Origin: Larimichthys crocea
Taxonomy: Eukaryota; Chordata; Actinopteri; Sciaenidae
Length of the DNA stretch: 64,000 nucleotides
Assembly: GCF_000972845.2 (NCBI RefSeq)
Contig: NC_040016.1
Span: forward strand, 805,798-869,797
Reading direction: 5' to 3'
Part shown: one piece after another, positions 13,650-24,870 of the stretch
How positions within the stretch are numbered: the first letter of the stretch is position 1
How the letters are laid out: each line of letters starts with the position of its first letter
Notes under the pieces: model-generated
The model's input: only the letters and a program-made list of their open reading frames with translations
What the model was told of the DNA's origin: nothing
Database searches by the model: none
Program-made: the position numbers and the translations under genes

Positions 13650-14559
13650 TATATACAAGGTAATTCTCTGGTTGCTCCCAACATACCTCTGTTCTTTTAT
13701 TTCTAAAAAACCTGATGGACAATATTCGCTGCATTCTAGGGAGTTTTATCTTATCTGTACCAAATGTTTGTACTGAGCTAGGGAAGAGGGCGTTTGTGTA
13801 CTCAGCACCCTCTGACTGGAATGTTTTACAGAATGTTTTAAAACTCAAAGATCTGATCTCTTTGAATGCTTTAAAATCCACATTGAAAGAGCAAGAGAAT
13901 GAATCATCCAGATGTTGTTTTAGCTGATTTCATGACTTGTATTTTTAGCATTTTCATTTTTTAGACCACTATGTGTTGTAATATTATCTGTGTCTTGTGT
14001 CTGTTTTGGTTTGACTTGTTTTTCGTTTGTGTTGCTGTTTTTAATCTCAATGGGACCTTTCCTGGTTAAATAAAGGTTTAATAAAACATAAAATCAACTA
14101 ATACATTTTGGATGTACAACCCTAGACATAGTCCTAAAGGAAGTGGTCAGCAAATACTCCTTCAGCAGGGAATCTGTTGGTATTTTAGGTCTGTGACGCA
14201 CACTTTCCTTTCAGTCTTCTTTGACATTGGCTAACTATGTCTTTGTCAAACTTGTGGCTGCTGGTGGAGGCAATGGAAAGAAGCAGCAGTCGATTTTTAG
14301 TGTAGTTTTCTCTTGATAGACGAATGCTGTGCAGGAAATTGTGTTGTATTTCATTTCCTAAGGAAAAGTCTCACACTGCACAAACATTTTTCATTTCTGG
14401 GGCACATTTTGTTGGAGTATTGTTCTTATTCTTATGCGCAACTGTCCAAGTGAAGATGATATAATTTAATGCTGAGGTATTTCCAAAGAGCAACCTCACA
14501 ATTAAAGAGTAATGTTTTTTTAATGTGCCCTTGATAAAGATACATCCTCCAACAAAGTT

Positions 14560-14835
14560 ACCATCCGTTATCTGTAACCACTTATCCTCATCAGGGTCAC
14601 GGTGGGGTTGGAATTTATCCCAGCTGACTTTGAGCAAGAGGCGGGTACAGCCTGGACAAGTTACCAGCTCATAGAGACAAACAACCATTCACACTCACTT
14701 TCACACCTACAGCCAATTTAGAGTCATCAATTGACCTGTTACCTGCATGTCTTTGGACCGTGGGAGGGAGCCAGAGAGAACCCACGTGGGAAGAACATGG
14801 CCAAGGTAACCACTGCACCACCGTGCCGGCCTCAA
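14560..14835. repeat. Interspersed teleost repeat, class unknown
   Basis: The text with CCAGCTGACTTTGAGCAAGA, ACAACCATTCACACTCAC, GCATGTCTTTGGACCGTGGG and GAGAACCCACGTGGGAAGAA is a diverged copy of a very common fish repeat. I recognise it by these phrases but cannot name its family. Confidence 0.6.
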
Positions 14836-14839
14836 AGTT

Positions 14840-16290
14840 ACCTCATATCTCAAAAAATAATCCACTGAAGCCTGGGAAACTGTAATGTGTTTAAAATCAG
14901 GGGTTCGTCTTGATGCTCTCAACTTGAAAACTTCTGCTTTATATTTCAAGTCAGATATTCAACTGGTGTCATCTGTGAAATGAACACATCACAAAAAAAA
15001 AAAAAAAATCTAATATTATGCAGTGCTGAAGATTAAAAAAGCAGCATTCAGGAAGCCTTTCATTTAAACTGTAGTGCGCACAACAGTACTACACTAAATC
15101 CACAGTCTCATTTATTGCATAAAGAAGTAGGTCCTTAAAGCTCCCATTTTGAAAATTGAGATAGAGCAGTGTGCTCAAAACAGCACAGGGAACAGACTTT
15201 CTAATGTGGAAACACAGTTTCCTCTTATTGCAGTAACACCCATTTAGTGAAGCTTGGTGAAGGTTTGATAAACCCCAGTTCAAAAAGACCACATGTTTCC
15301 CCCCCCCAGAGCGTAATCCTGTCCTGGCCCAGCGGTTTAATCTGGAATCAAACCCCTCCTGAGGTGGCAGACATCAGAGGAATCTTATGAACAATTGCTC
15401 TGAGATCGACAATCAAACAGACAGACAGAAGGACCCATAAACAGACACACACTTGCATCCATGCAGTATTTAGGGAAGGCTAGAGCAGCATAGGTGGCTG
15501 ATTGACTGGCTAACAGCCCAGTGCTCCCTCAGGCTGCAGCAGTCAGGATTCAAAGAAGTGGATGATGGATTAGAGCTGCAAAACAAACAAAAATAATCAC
15601 ACTTTTCCTGAACAGGTCCACAATAGATACTCAAGTGCTCAAACTAATAATGAACTACTTGATTTAACACTACTTGCTGGAGCCCTAAAGTAGATGAATA
15701 CTCATCCAGAAGTTTTAATGAAACAGTTTCGTCGCTGTGGGGAAGGTTCACTGCAGAGTTCTTCAGGGTAGCTGCCTGTTTTATGTTGAGTAGGTTTATC
15801 TCAATAAGTGCATATTGTAGCTGAGTTTAAATGCTGAAAATGAAGACTGAGGAGAAAAGAACTCCCTGCAGGCAAAGTTTCCACCAGGAACTTTTGAAGA
15901 AAGCAAGAGAGCAATCTGCTGACTGGCTGCATCATGTCACCACTGGTGGATGGTGACACAGTTACACATTATTTTGCCTCTTAATGCTCCTTTGAGACTG
16001 TGGTCATAACCTTAAAATAAACTCAAGTATTGCAAATAGAGCATTTATTATTAAATACTTATAAAGTGAACATTATTATGTATGTGCAAAGCTGGAAGCA
16101 GGGAGAAACAGCTACCATTAATCTGCATAAATAAAAATAAATAAAAAACAATCCACCTACCAAAACCTTTGTTTTTATTTTTTTAAAACACAGAACCTGG
16201 ATAGCTGCTTCCCTCCCTAAGCTAACTAGTTGATGACTCCAAATCCATTTGTCCACAGTCACATTTGTCTATAAACATGATAGTGGTATT
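14840..16290. other. Spacer without recognised genes
   Basis: Apart from an A run at 14993-15008 and short repeats, nothing was recognised on either strand. Confidence 0.4.
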
Positions 16291-16292
16291 GA

Positions 16293-16430
16293 AGGCTCAG
16301 CAGCGGCCCAGGGTTTAAATCCGACCTGCGGCCCTTTGCTGCATGTCATTCCCCATCTCTTTCTCCCAACATTCCTGCCACTCTTCAGCTGTCTCTGACA
16401 AAAATAAAGCCCAGAGAAATATAAAAAAAA
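16293..16430 (+). mobile_element. 5'-truncated tRNA-derived SINE
   Basis: GGGTTTAAATCCGACCTGCG, TGCATGTCATTCCCCATCTC and CACTCTTCAGCTGTCTCTGA match the body of the SINE at 12384-12585. The A-box end is missing or badly diverged. Confidence 0.7.
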
Positions 16431-16767
16431 TATAAATTGATCTCACCTAACACTCAGCAAGAAGCCAAATCCATTTCCAAAGATCATTTCTGAAAGATTT
16501 TGAACAATTTCAAGCCTTGTTTAGTAATTTAGTGCCTTAAAATGCATAGGAAATTAGTGCTGTAGACGAGATACATGATATACAGTATAAAAAGCCTTTA
16601 TCACTAAAACATTAACACCCTTACAAAATGCAGATAGATATTCATAGAGGCTGCTGCAAATACACTATATTCAGACTATGTTTTAGTATCTTACACTGTA
16701 CTGTAGGTAATCATGAACCTCTATAAATCAGTGTCACTTGGATATACTGTACAGGTGTAAGCCTGTA

Positions 16768-16936
16768 TGGCCTTTTATGATAGGACAGGTGAAGATAGAC
16801 AGGAAGCAGAGAGAGGGGGAGTGACACGCAGTAAATGGCCACCCGATGCGGGACTCGAACCAGGGCCAGCTGCAGCGAGGACTGTAGCCTCTACACACGG
16901 GGTGGCCGCTTAGCCCACTACGCTACCGACCGCCCT
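16768..16936 (-). mobile_element. tRNA-derived SINE, reverse orientation
   Basis: Read on the minus strand from 16936 it begins AGGGCGGTCGGTAGCGTAGT, with a B box CTGGTTCGAGTCCC and a CT-rich body similar to the other SINEs here. The tRNA-like part is not flanked by tRNA stems that fold properly, so it is not a functional tRNA gene. Confidence 0.75.
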
Positions 16937-16939
16937 GCC

Positions 16940-18243
16940 TGTAACATTTTAAACTCCAACTAATGGTGCTGTGTTTTATCTATAATGTGACAGGAAAGCT
17001 GAAAATATGTGTTTGAAAGCACTTTCAGATTACAAAACATGTACACACATACAAAATAAAGACCACAGTCTCTATAAAACATGTTATGTGGATGTAAAGT
17101 TCAGGTTTTTACAACATAAATTCATGACATTCAGCTCACTCAAGCCAATTTACTCATGTTCTGAAAAGGTCACTGATGTTTTATGTGAACCGGTGTTACT
17201 CATTGCACAAGAATAAACTGGAACCAGAGACTGCTGTACCAAAACAGATTTTATTTACAATGTATCAAATAAATAAAATACTGGTTCCATTCTATTAGGT
17301 GGATGTAATTTATATAGCTAATAAATAAAGAAAACAAACATTGTGGGGCGCAATCAGGGAGGCTAGTGTAGAGTTATGCATGAAGAGGACATTGTCACAA
17401 AGTAGGTAGACAAATTATGATTAAACCACGACTACAAACGAATCAATTTGAACCAGAGCAAAACTGTTCTCCAACACAACTTTTTCTTCTCAAATCACAT
17501 TTTAAAAAAGCACACATGCAAGACGGCTACACTGCCACTCATTCCCACCTTTAGAACAGTAAAAAAAATAAAAAATTGTTGAACGCAGACTAAAATATAA
17601 TAAGTCAGGAAAAAACAGGAGTTAGTTCCTCTAATGGTATTTGTTGAAAAACTAAAAGAAACAGAAGCACAATGTACAAAAGGAAACTTACAAGAAGCAT
17701 ACAAGACGTGATGTAAAGAAAATAATGGACCTTGCTAGACTGGAAGACAGCCCCCTCCCCTAGTTAGAAACATGCGGATGACTGGAACCTATGTTTATTA
17801 ATAACCATGCTAATATTGTGTTAAAGGGATTAAAATCCCATTGTAAAATATTTCAGTGCAAAGCTTTAGTCCCTGACCAAACATGAAGAGTTTAACAAAT
17901 TAAACATTTTTATTTGACAAATACTGTGAGCTAAAGAAATATTTCATGGTTTTACAGTTTCAGTATTAAAATCATGCTTGTAAATATTTTTTAAAAATGG
18001 AGCCTACCAAATCAAACACCAAACAAAGGCTGGCGTTAGCTGCTCTCTCAGGTGTGTGTCAATGCAGGAAAGACCCAGGTGAGCTGCCCTTCCCTTTTTA
18101 TAGACTCCGCCTCTTTGCCTGGGTCCTAATGCTAGACCCTTTCTTGCCCTTTCTTCCACATTTCACTGAGTGGCTTTTATATGATACACATAACAGGACA
18201 ATATAATTAGTGTTGTTAGTGTTTAAAAGTTTTGTATTTATTA
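16940..18243. other. AT-rich spacer, possible minus-strand 3' UTR end
   Basis: No coding exon was recognised. The text ATTTTATTTAC near 17241 is a minus-strand AATAAA followed by sequence typical of a transcript end, but no minus-strand reading frame nearby supports a gene. Confidence 0.25.
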
Positions 18244-18584
18244 TAGTGCTGTCATTTTGTCGATTAATTTTAAAGAATTAACGCGTTAAAAAAAAATTAA
18301 CGCAATTAACGCGGTTTTGTTTACTTCCGGTGGCGGCCGCCATTTTGGATGTGGCAAAGTAGAGCTTTGTTTCCCAGATATATTAGTGTGTGTGTGAATG
18401 GGTGTATATGAGGCATTAACTTAAAGCCCTCACGGAGACTGCGCCCTGCGCGGTCGCCCACATTGCCCACAGCTAAAACCGGCCCTGCTTGTTTTAGTTT
18501 ACGGGCAGATCTGCCACATCCAATATGGCGGACACGGTAACGTATCGCAGCAACGGACCAACCTGCTCAGTGAGGCGTCTGTGT

Positions 18585-18830
18585 ATATATGTCTATGATC
18601 TATCCTAACTGAAGGAGAGTCTATGTATATGTCTATGATCTATCCTAACTAAAGGAGAGTCTGTGCATATATGTCTATGATCTATCCTAACTAAAGGAGA
18701 GTCTGTGCTATATGTCTATGACTATCTACCTAAAGGAGAGTCTGTGTATATATGTCTATGATCTATCCTAACTGAAGGAGAGTCTATGTATATATGTCTA
18801 TGATCTATCCTAACTAAAGGAGAGTCTATG
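18585..18830. repeat. 40-bp minisatellite inside the hAT element
   Basis: Six copies of a unit with GTCTATGATCTATCCTAACT and AAAGGAGAGTCTRTG start at about 18591, 18631, 18672, 18714, 18753 and 18795. The fourth copy has small deletions. The period varies from 39 to 42. Confidence 0.9.
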
Positions 18831-18847
18831 GTGGAAAGGCAATTTGC

Positions 18848-18932
18848 ACAGTTTGCAAAGCCGAATTTAAATTCCACAGAAGTAACACGACTTTAACATA
18901 TCACCTCAAAGCAAAACACCCAGTCTACACTA
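18848..18932 (+). pseudogene. BED-type zinc finger remnant of a hAT transposase
   Basis: The frame reads CTVCKAEFKFHRSNTTLTYH followed by LKAKHPVY. This gives the C-x2-C ... H-x4-H spacing of a BED finger, the DNA-binding N-terminus of hAT transposases. The rest of the transposase is absent. Confidence 0.75.
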
Positions 18933-19369
18933 CAGGAGTGTGGCACTCCTCAGTATATTTCCTCATTCTGGCTTTTTTCTATTAGCACTGTGCAAATGTG
19001 CACCTTAAGCCAATAAAATGAATGAATTTAAATATACTTTCTCCGTGTTTATTCTACATTAATTTGATCATTTTACATAAATAAATATTCATTATAAGCT
19101 TCAGTCTCAGAAAAATGCCTTTAATTTATTGATACATTTATTGATAGATTAATCGCGATTAATTACAGATTTTTTTGCGATTAATTAGTTAATTTTTTTT
19201 AATCGATTGACAGCCCTAATTTATTAATAACATAACAGCAGATTGTGTTCGAATGTAACAACAATCAAGTGTCCTGATAAGGAGCACAGGTGGTGGATAA
19301 TGTTTGACAGAATTGCTGTGACGACGGATCAAAGGTCCAAGTCTGTTTTCCTGTTAGATCCACCTTCAG

Positions 19370-19807
19370 ACTTCAGAGGGATTTCTGTCTGGAGGAAATC
19401 TGATCCGGGTGAGTGTGTCTCTCAAAATACTCTCACTCAATACTTCAGTGGATCTTACAAATTGCTTTCCAACACATGCGCATGTTAAATCCAAATGCTT
19501 TCTAGTGTGTGGGAGCTTCCTGGTCTTCAGCATCATGGTGGAACTGGCCTTCTACCCGGCGGTGGCATTGATCTATTTTTTTGCAGTGATGAAAGCCACA
19601 CAGGGTGATCGGGTGGAGCTGGATGACCGGGCGTCGATGAATGTGTTCTGTCTGTTCGTGTTGGCACAGCCGTCATGTCTGGTGATAGGAGGATACACTG
19701 GCATGGCTACATACCTCCTCACAGCTCTGGTCTCCTATAACTTCCTGCCTTGGAGGCAGACAGCACAGCCTGCAAAGGGAAAAGAATCAAAGAAGAAGAC
19801 AAAGTGA
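19370..19807 (+). CDS. 3' end of an unrecognised membrane-protein gene (two exons)
   Basis: Two exons are proposed. Exon 1 (19370-19408, perhaps starting further left, as the frame is open back to 19243) reads FRGISVWRKSDP and ends at CCGG|GTGAGT. Exon 2 (19506-19807) starts after TTTCTAG and joins in frame as VCGSFLVFSIMVELAFYPAV, then ALIYFFAVMKA, a polar loop TQGDRVELDDRASMN, a second hydrophobic stretch (VFCLFVLAQPSCLVIGGYTG and on to LLTALVSYNF), and a Lys-rich tail KGKESKKKTK before TGA. Two or three membrane segments are likely, with a cytosolic basic tail. An AATAAA pair follows at 19920-19929. I do not recognise the family, and the upstream exons and start codon were not found. The clean splice phase and poly(A) signal favour a real gene. 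Confidence 0.5.
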   Translation, partial: TSEGFLSGGNLIRVSVSLKILSLNTSVDLTNCFPTHAHVKSKCFLVCGSFLVFSIMVELAFYPAVALIYFFAVMKATQGDRVELDDRASMNVFCLFVLAQPSCLVIGGYTGMATYLLTALVSYNFLPWRQTAQPAKGKESKKKTK

Positions 19808-19919
19808 GAACAAGGAACATACACTGCATACACTAGAGACAGTGGATGCAAACAGGTTATGAAAGAGAAAAATATTTATGTAAGATTAAGCATTCGATGT
19901 GATAATCCTGTCATATATG

Positions 19920-19929
19920 AATAAATAAA
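19920..19929 (+). terminator. Overlapping AATAAA poly(A) signals
   Basis: Two overlapping AATAAA hexamers lie 113 bases after the stop codon of the membrane-protein gene at 19807, a usual distance for a short 3' UTR. Confidence 0.45.
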
Positions 19930-20439
19930 TGCGTTTCCACCCTGCTTAAACCATGCAATAGATATTTGATCTGTTTCCACAAAATGTTTTTAATCTGCAG
20001 TCATAAACATCTTTGAAAAAGTACATGCAGTCCTCATCTGCAGAGGAAGTGACTCATTTAATGATTCCTGCTGCAGAAATATGACATATTTGAGTAAAAA
20101 ACAGGATAGATCACTCTGTTGTTCCAAAACAAGGCTAAATACATCAGTTTATTTTTAATGTAGACTGTAATGTAGCCTCGTGCTGCAACAAAATCTACCT
20201 ACCAGAAACTCTAGAGCTCATGAATCAACATATTATATTTCATTTGTTTAACCTGTACACAACCAAAGTGTAAAGATAAAAGTGGTTTTGCATAAGATTA
20301 TTACATGTCTGGTTGCAGTCCCTTCCACGAGTCTATGGTGGTTCCCTGGCAACCTTATAGTAATCACAAATACCCAAAAAGAGAGCAATAAAGTGTTAAC
20401 AGGAGAGATTTAGAGGTTCTGGTTCTGCAGACTTTGTTA

Positions 20440-20575
20440 TTATGGACAGTCAGGCTAACTGTTTCCACCTTTATGCTAAGATGAGCTAATCAGAGTGTCT
20501 GATCTACCTTCTAGTATAATTCTCAACAGGAAATGAAATAAACCTGTTTCCCAAAATCTGAAACTATTTCTTTAA
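20440..20575 (+). repeat. Interspersed repeat A, copy 1
   Basis: CAGGCTAACTGTTTCCACCT and TATGCTAAGATGAGCTAATC through CCCAAAATCTGAAACTATTT match other copies at 28690-29110, 37440-37630, 40180-40340 and 41155-41465. The family is common in fish but I cannot name it. Confidence 0.6.
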
Positions 20576-20715
20576 AGGATCAGTATGTAGGATTTAGTAG
20601 CATTGTAATTGTGGGCTGTGGACCCTCTATTCCCTTTTCTTCCTAGCATGAAGGAGACTACAATGAGTCTGAAAAGCCAGTGTTGTAAACATTATTATAA
20701 CTCAATGGGTGCCTA

Positions 20716-21142
20716 AGCGTGCATTCACACAGGCGTTGTAGCAGGGTTGTCCGGTGGTGGGGGTTGAGGGAAGCGTAGGTGGGTTCCTGTGAGCTTGTCT
20801 ATACTGTACGTGCTGAATTTAACCGCTGTGAAACAATCAGAAAATAACTTTATTTTGCTGATTAACAGCTTTATCGAGGCCAGCGCTCGCTCACTGATAT
20901 TGTTACTCTATGGCTGTCTGTGGAGGTTTGATGGATCTGAGTGTCTAATTGGCTTGCGGAGCGTGACATCAGGCTCTGTTTTTCCAAAAGCTGCATCTGG
21001 ATCAACCTCTCTCACACACGCCGGTGCAGTTTTTTGCTGACACCCCTGCGTTGTCGAACGAACACACCACCCCCACTGAAATGAATGGAAAAACCTCAGT
21101 TTTTGCCGTAGCGTCGGATCCTGTGTGATTCCAGCCTAACTA
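20716..21142. mobile_element. Probable non-autonomous DNA transposon (MITE)
   Basis: The left end GTGCATTCACACAGGCGT is mirrored by the right end (inverted: GGCTGGAATCACACAGGATC), an imperfect terminal inverted repeat. Nothing coding is seen inside. The exact ends and target duplication are not clear. Confidence 0.45.
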
Positions 21143-22199
21143 ACATGAATGTGACTGATCTTTAAATGAATAAATTATTAAACATGTTCATGAACACTGC
21201 CTGCAAATCTCCCCCTACAAAAACCTAATTATTATAAACAGCATTGTATTTTTTTAATTATCCCCCGATGTTCATGAATGACTGTGTTCCTCTGATGTGG
21301 CTAAACCTGGTAGTGTGGAGAGTGCTGTGTAAAAGCAGACTCAAACAGAGAGTGTATAATGGGATTAGACCATGCTATTTAGTTGATAGTCCAAGGCTTT
21401 GTTCAGTGGACGTGCAGATGTGTCGCTGTGTGTCTCTGAGAAACAGTGGGGGAGTTTTTTTCAAGATGTTTATGACTTCCCTCAGCTTTAAAATACTCTT
21501 TGCGTGTATGAAGTCATTTCCCAGCCTCTGAATGTGCTTCTGTCTCTCACAGTGTCTCTCCCTTATTTCTCTTCTCATAAGTGTGAATTTATGATGGTAA
21601 ATTAAGGTCATAAGTATTCACCATAAAGATTGTATTTCCACTGTTATTAGCTTCTGCTTCTTTAGACCATTCAAAGTAAATGAATCGTTCCAACAATGTT
21701 CTCATTTCACCTTGCTTGTCAGAGAGTTTATTGGCCCTACTAGTATTAGTAGCAGGGCTTTTTGCCTTACAGGTAAGGTCAAAATACCTATCAGTATGGT
21801 AAAATATCATGTAGTACAGCTAAAGTATGGACTAGTAAATGAACTGTTTATTATTATGAATATGTAATAAATGCTCATACAGTTTTCCATAATCTATTTC
21901 CTCTAATTAGTACTACTAGTAGTTCTAGTAGACATTTTACTCAGCTAAAACTGTGGTACTAGTACTGCTAAAGTACGTACTAGTACAGGAAAGAATATGC
22001 AATAAATGCTTAAATAATTACAAAAAAATTAATAAACTGGATTCCTGTAGCATTCTGCATCCTCCTTTATTCAAGATAGCATAAATAGTCTGAGCCTCCT
22101 CTGCTATTGTCTCTTTTTTTTCATACAAAAAGCATTTTTCTCATTCCCCAGCCGGTCCTGCAGTCTTGGATGAACTTCTTCCTCATGTTGTTGTTCATC

Positions 22200-22330
22200 T
22201 ATGCATCTCAGTCCTTCTCTACATTTAAGTTTGATGTCTGTGTGAAATGTCATGACAATCCATCTAATATTTGTTGAGGTATTTCTGTCTGGAAAGTGAC
22301 ATTGCCATCTTACATATTTTAGCATTTTGT
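22200..22330 (-). repeat. Interspersed repeat B, reverse copy
   Basis: Read on the minus strand, CAGAAATACCTCAACAAATA and TTAGATGGATTGTCATGACA match the repeat at 34620-34880 on the plus strand. This phrase is frequent in fish genomes; I cannot name the family. Confidence 0.55.
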
Positions 22331-23149
22331 ACTGGAGTTAAATTCATTTTACTACTCACATAAGTAAGCATAATGATTGTGGGACATTTACAACATCACA
22401 TTTCCTCTCCGGGTATTTGGCTGAATTTCAAATAGTTTTTTTATACTTACAGGGTGATTGATAGAGTAGGACAAGGATTGATGGATCAGCAAGTTAGAAC
22501 AGACTTACTGGAGCGTTGTGGTGTAATGAAAGAGACGAAGACATTCAAATGAAATTTCAGTTTATTATATGGAGAGAGCAGATGGAGCACATACAGCTGG
22601 AACGTGACAGGGTTTGTGTATGGATGTTTATTTATTTGTGACTGCCATCTTAAAAATGGTTTTTGCCTCCTCTGTGGCATTAATGGCCGTCGTACATCAC
22701 AGTGGTTGTGACTCCCGCTGCTGCTGGGACAAGCGCAGCCCGACAGGAGTTAATGATCAGAGTTTGCAAAGGAAATGAAGATGTATGAGTTTTGAGTCCG
22801 TATCTCTAGCCCCAAAGTAGAAAAGAACTGCATCTGGATTAAAAACATCCCGTTTGTCTCTTTATCCTGAGTGATCAATAACCTCTTCGCAAGGGAAAGG
22901 ATTGTGTTTTTCCTCTGCTGCATTGGTCGAAGTATAAGACAGAGAAGATCAAGAGCTAAGCATTGTAATCTGCAGACAGTTGGGTAAACACCATAAAAAT
23001 CAAATCAATCTGGTTCAAGAACAAATTGTTTGAAATAATCACAGAAGGATTATTTTTTCAAAGACTAAAGCTTTTTAAATTGCTCTTTGTGATAAGATTT
23101 GATTTGGATTCATCACACCAAAACACAAACGACAAGTGTTTTTAACTTA

Positions 23150-23155
23150 TTTATT
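23150..23155 (-). terminator. Candidate poly(A) signal for kif21b long 3' UTR
   Basis: TTTATT on the plus strand is AATAAA on the minus strand. It is one of several such hexamers left of the last kif21b exon and would give a 3' UTR of about 5 kb. Others occur near 22561 and 26464, so the choice is a guess. Confidence 0.2.
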
Positions 23156-24837
23156 TTCTTGAGGGAACGCTGAATCCTTCATTAAATATTTACTTACATT
23201 ATTTACAGTCAGATATTTTACATTGCTTGGTCACATGCACATTGTCATATAAAAAAACAAACAAAAAAAAAACTGTACACACATTTACACTCATTCAAGA
23301 GAGGGAGTAGTCTGTGCAATAAAAGGCACAAATGACCTTTGACCCTGCATTTATGTCCCATGAGTACATATTTCACAGACACTGCCAAATATTGTATTAG
23401 CATATCTGAGCTTGATGTCACACACACACACACACACACACACCTGGAGAAAAACTACTTGAGCAGCTGTGGAAAAGATGTGTGTCTGTGTGAGATAGTG
23501 ATTCACTGCAAAGCAGTTAAGTGCCCTCTTGATCTGCAGCCTCCTTGATTGTGTCTTAATGTGATCCCATCTCCTCAGAAGCCTGAGGCAAAGTTGAAAG
23601 TCTTTTCAGCCGTACTGATAAAGTGAGCAGAGACGTCAGCTGACGTGAACAGAATTCAACAATCTGTAGGACGATCTACAATCCTCAGAATAATGATTGT
23701 TCATGTCCAACAAACACATTCTGTTGTTTTAAGGCAGTACGACCTGTTGGCTGAGGCACAAGGCTGAAGCTGTGGCACCAACTATTTAGGTTTTATTTCC
23801 TAGTAGCCATAAGATGGGTGGGCTTTTTTTTTTTGTGGCCACATTGGATCAGAGAGGGGCATCGATCATTGATACATTTAGTCTGATAATATCCCTTTCT
23901 GAGAGGACATTTCATCGGGTGGTATTTTCCACGGTTAATTGTTGAAGGACAAATAGATTAAGGTTAGATCTTGTCATCCTGTGTCTCCGATTATATCTTT
24001 CATAGAGTAATATGACCTGTTTATGGTCAGGAATATTAAGAAAATGCCTGAATGCCAGCAGACAGCCAAGGAAATAAAGGATGGAGCTGGACTCTCCTGA
24101 GCATCTACAACGATGGCATGCCGCCAACGTGAAAATTTGCAATCTCAGGTAACATTTTCTATAAAAAGGGGCTTTAAAGGCAGGGACATAATGGGGACTG
24201 TCTTTCTATGTCGGGACTGTTATCTTACATACTGAGTCAGCACAAACATTAATATCATTGATTCCTAAACCTACTGTGGAGCTAAACAGATGTGCTCTTT
24301 TCAGTACAATTTCAGTGCTTTAAGCCTCGCTTGGGACTCGTAAAGTCGGACTTTGTAAACTAGGTCTAAAACAAGGCTTAATACATATCTGGAAAACACT
24401 TTACAGAGTATTCACAGCAGTGTTCATTATCCAAAGTGCATGTAAATCCTAACTTGCAGAGATGACTCTGATGAGAAAGAAGTCAGTTAACTTTGACTAA
24501 ATCTCCTCTGTAATATTAAAAGAGGTATGACACACCTATTTACACATCATCAAGTAATGAAATGGTGCAGACATCAGCAGAATACAATCCTCAGATCTCA
24601 GGGGTACTTTGGCTGGGACTGGGGCCAGATGATAATTTAGGGCTTCTGCTTTCTATGATAAATCTTTGAAGCAAGCATCTTTTGTAAAGCACACTCATTA
24701 TTTTTGTTACATAATTACCTATAACAGACCCTTCCTATATCCCAAACATTTTTGCTAACAGATAAGCAAACCTTGATAAGAAACTTTCTCCTTTCCTATA
24801 CTTAGACATGCTATATGCAAGCTTATACGGTTAGTTA

Positions 24838-24870
24838 GCTAGCTAATTAACATATAATTAATTAGCTAGC
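24838..24870. repeat. 13-bp inverted repeat rich in GCTAGC
   Basis: GCTAGCTAATTAA at 24838-24850 is mirrored by TTAATTAGCTAGC at 24858-24870 with a 7-base spacer. Further GCTAGC and GTTAGTTAG motifs lie on both sides. Confidence 0.8.

Larger units (their letters stand above)
12255..14095 (+). mobile_element. L2/CR1-like LINE 3' remnant with two nested insertions
   Basis: Three separated pieces read as the end of one non-LTR reverse transcriptase on the plus strand: YKYLGIRINESLIFKQHVQC near 12303, LPFLDYGDLVYMRAP near 12680, and NIRCILGSFILSVPNVCTEL with YSAPSDWNVLQNVLKLKDLI at 13718-13860. The 3' end is an AT-rich tail with GGTTAAATAAAGGTTTAATA at about 14065-14084. A SINE (12384-12585) and a Tc1-like transposon (12809-13649) interrupt it. 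The element is 5'-truncated and dead. Confidence 0.8.
18244..19218. mobile_element. Complete non-autonomous hAT element
   Basis: The ends are TAGTGCTGTC and, inverted, TAGGGCTGTC, followed by AT-rich subterminal repeats with TAATTAATCGCG-type motifs. Both sides carry the perfect 8-bp duplication ATTTATTA (18236-18243 and 19219-19226), the hAT hallmark. Inside are a six-copy 40-bp minisatellite (18585-18830) and a remnant of a BED zinc finger at about 18848-18932. There is no transposase catalytic domain. Confidence 0.92.

Noticed and set aside
18585..18830. CRISPR-like array
   Set aside because: Units are head-to-tail with no unique spacers, in a vertebrate transposon; this is a minisatellite.
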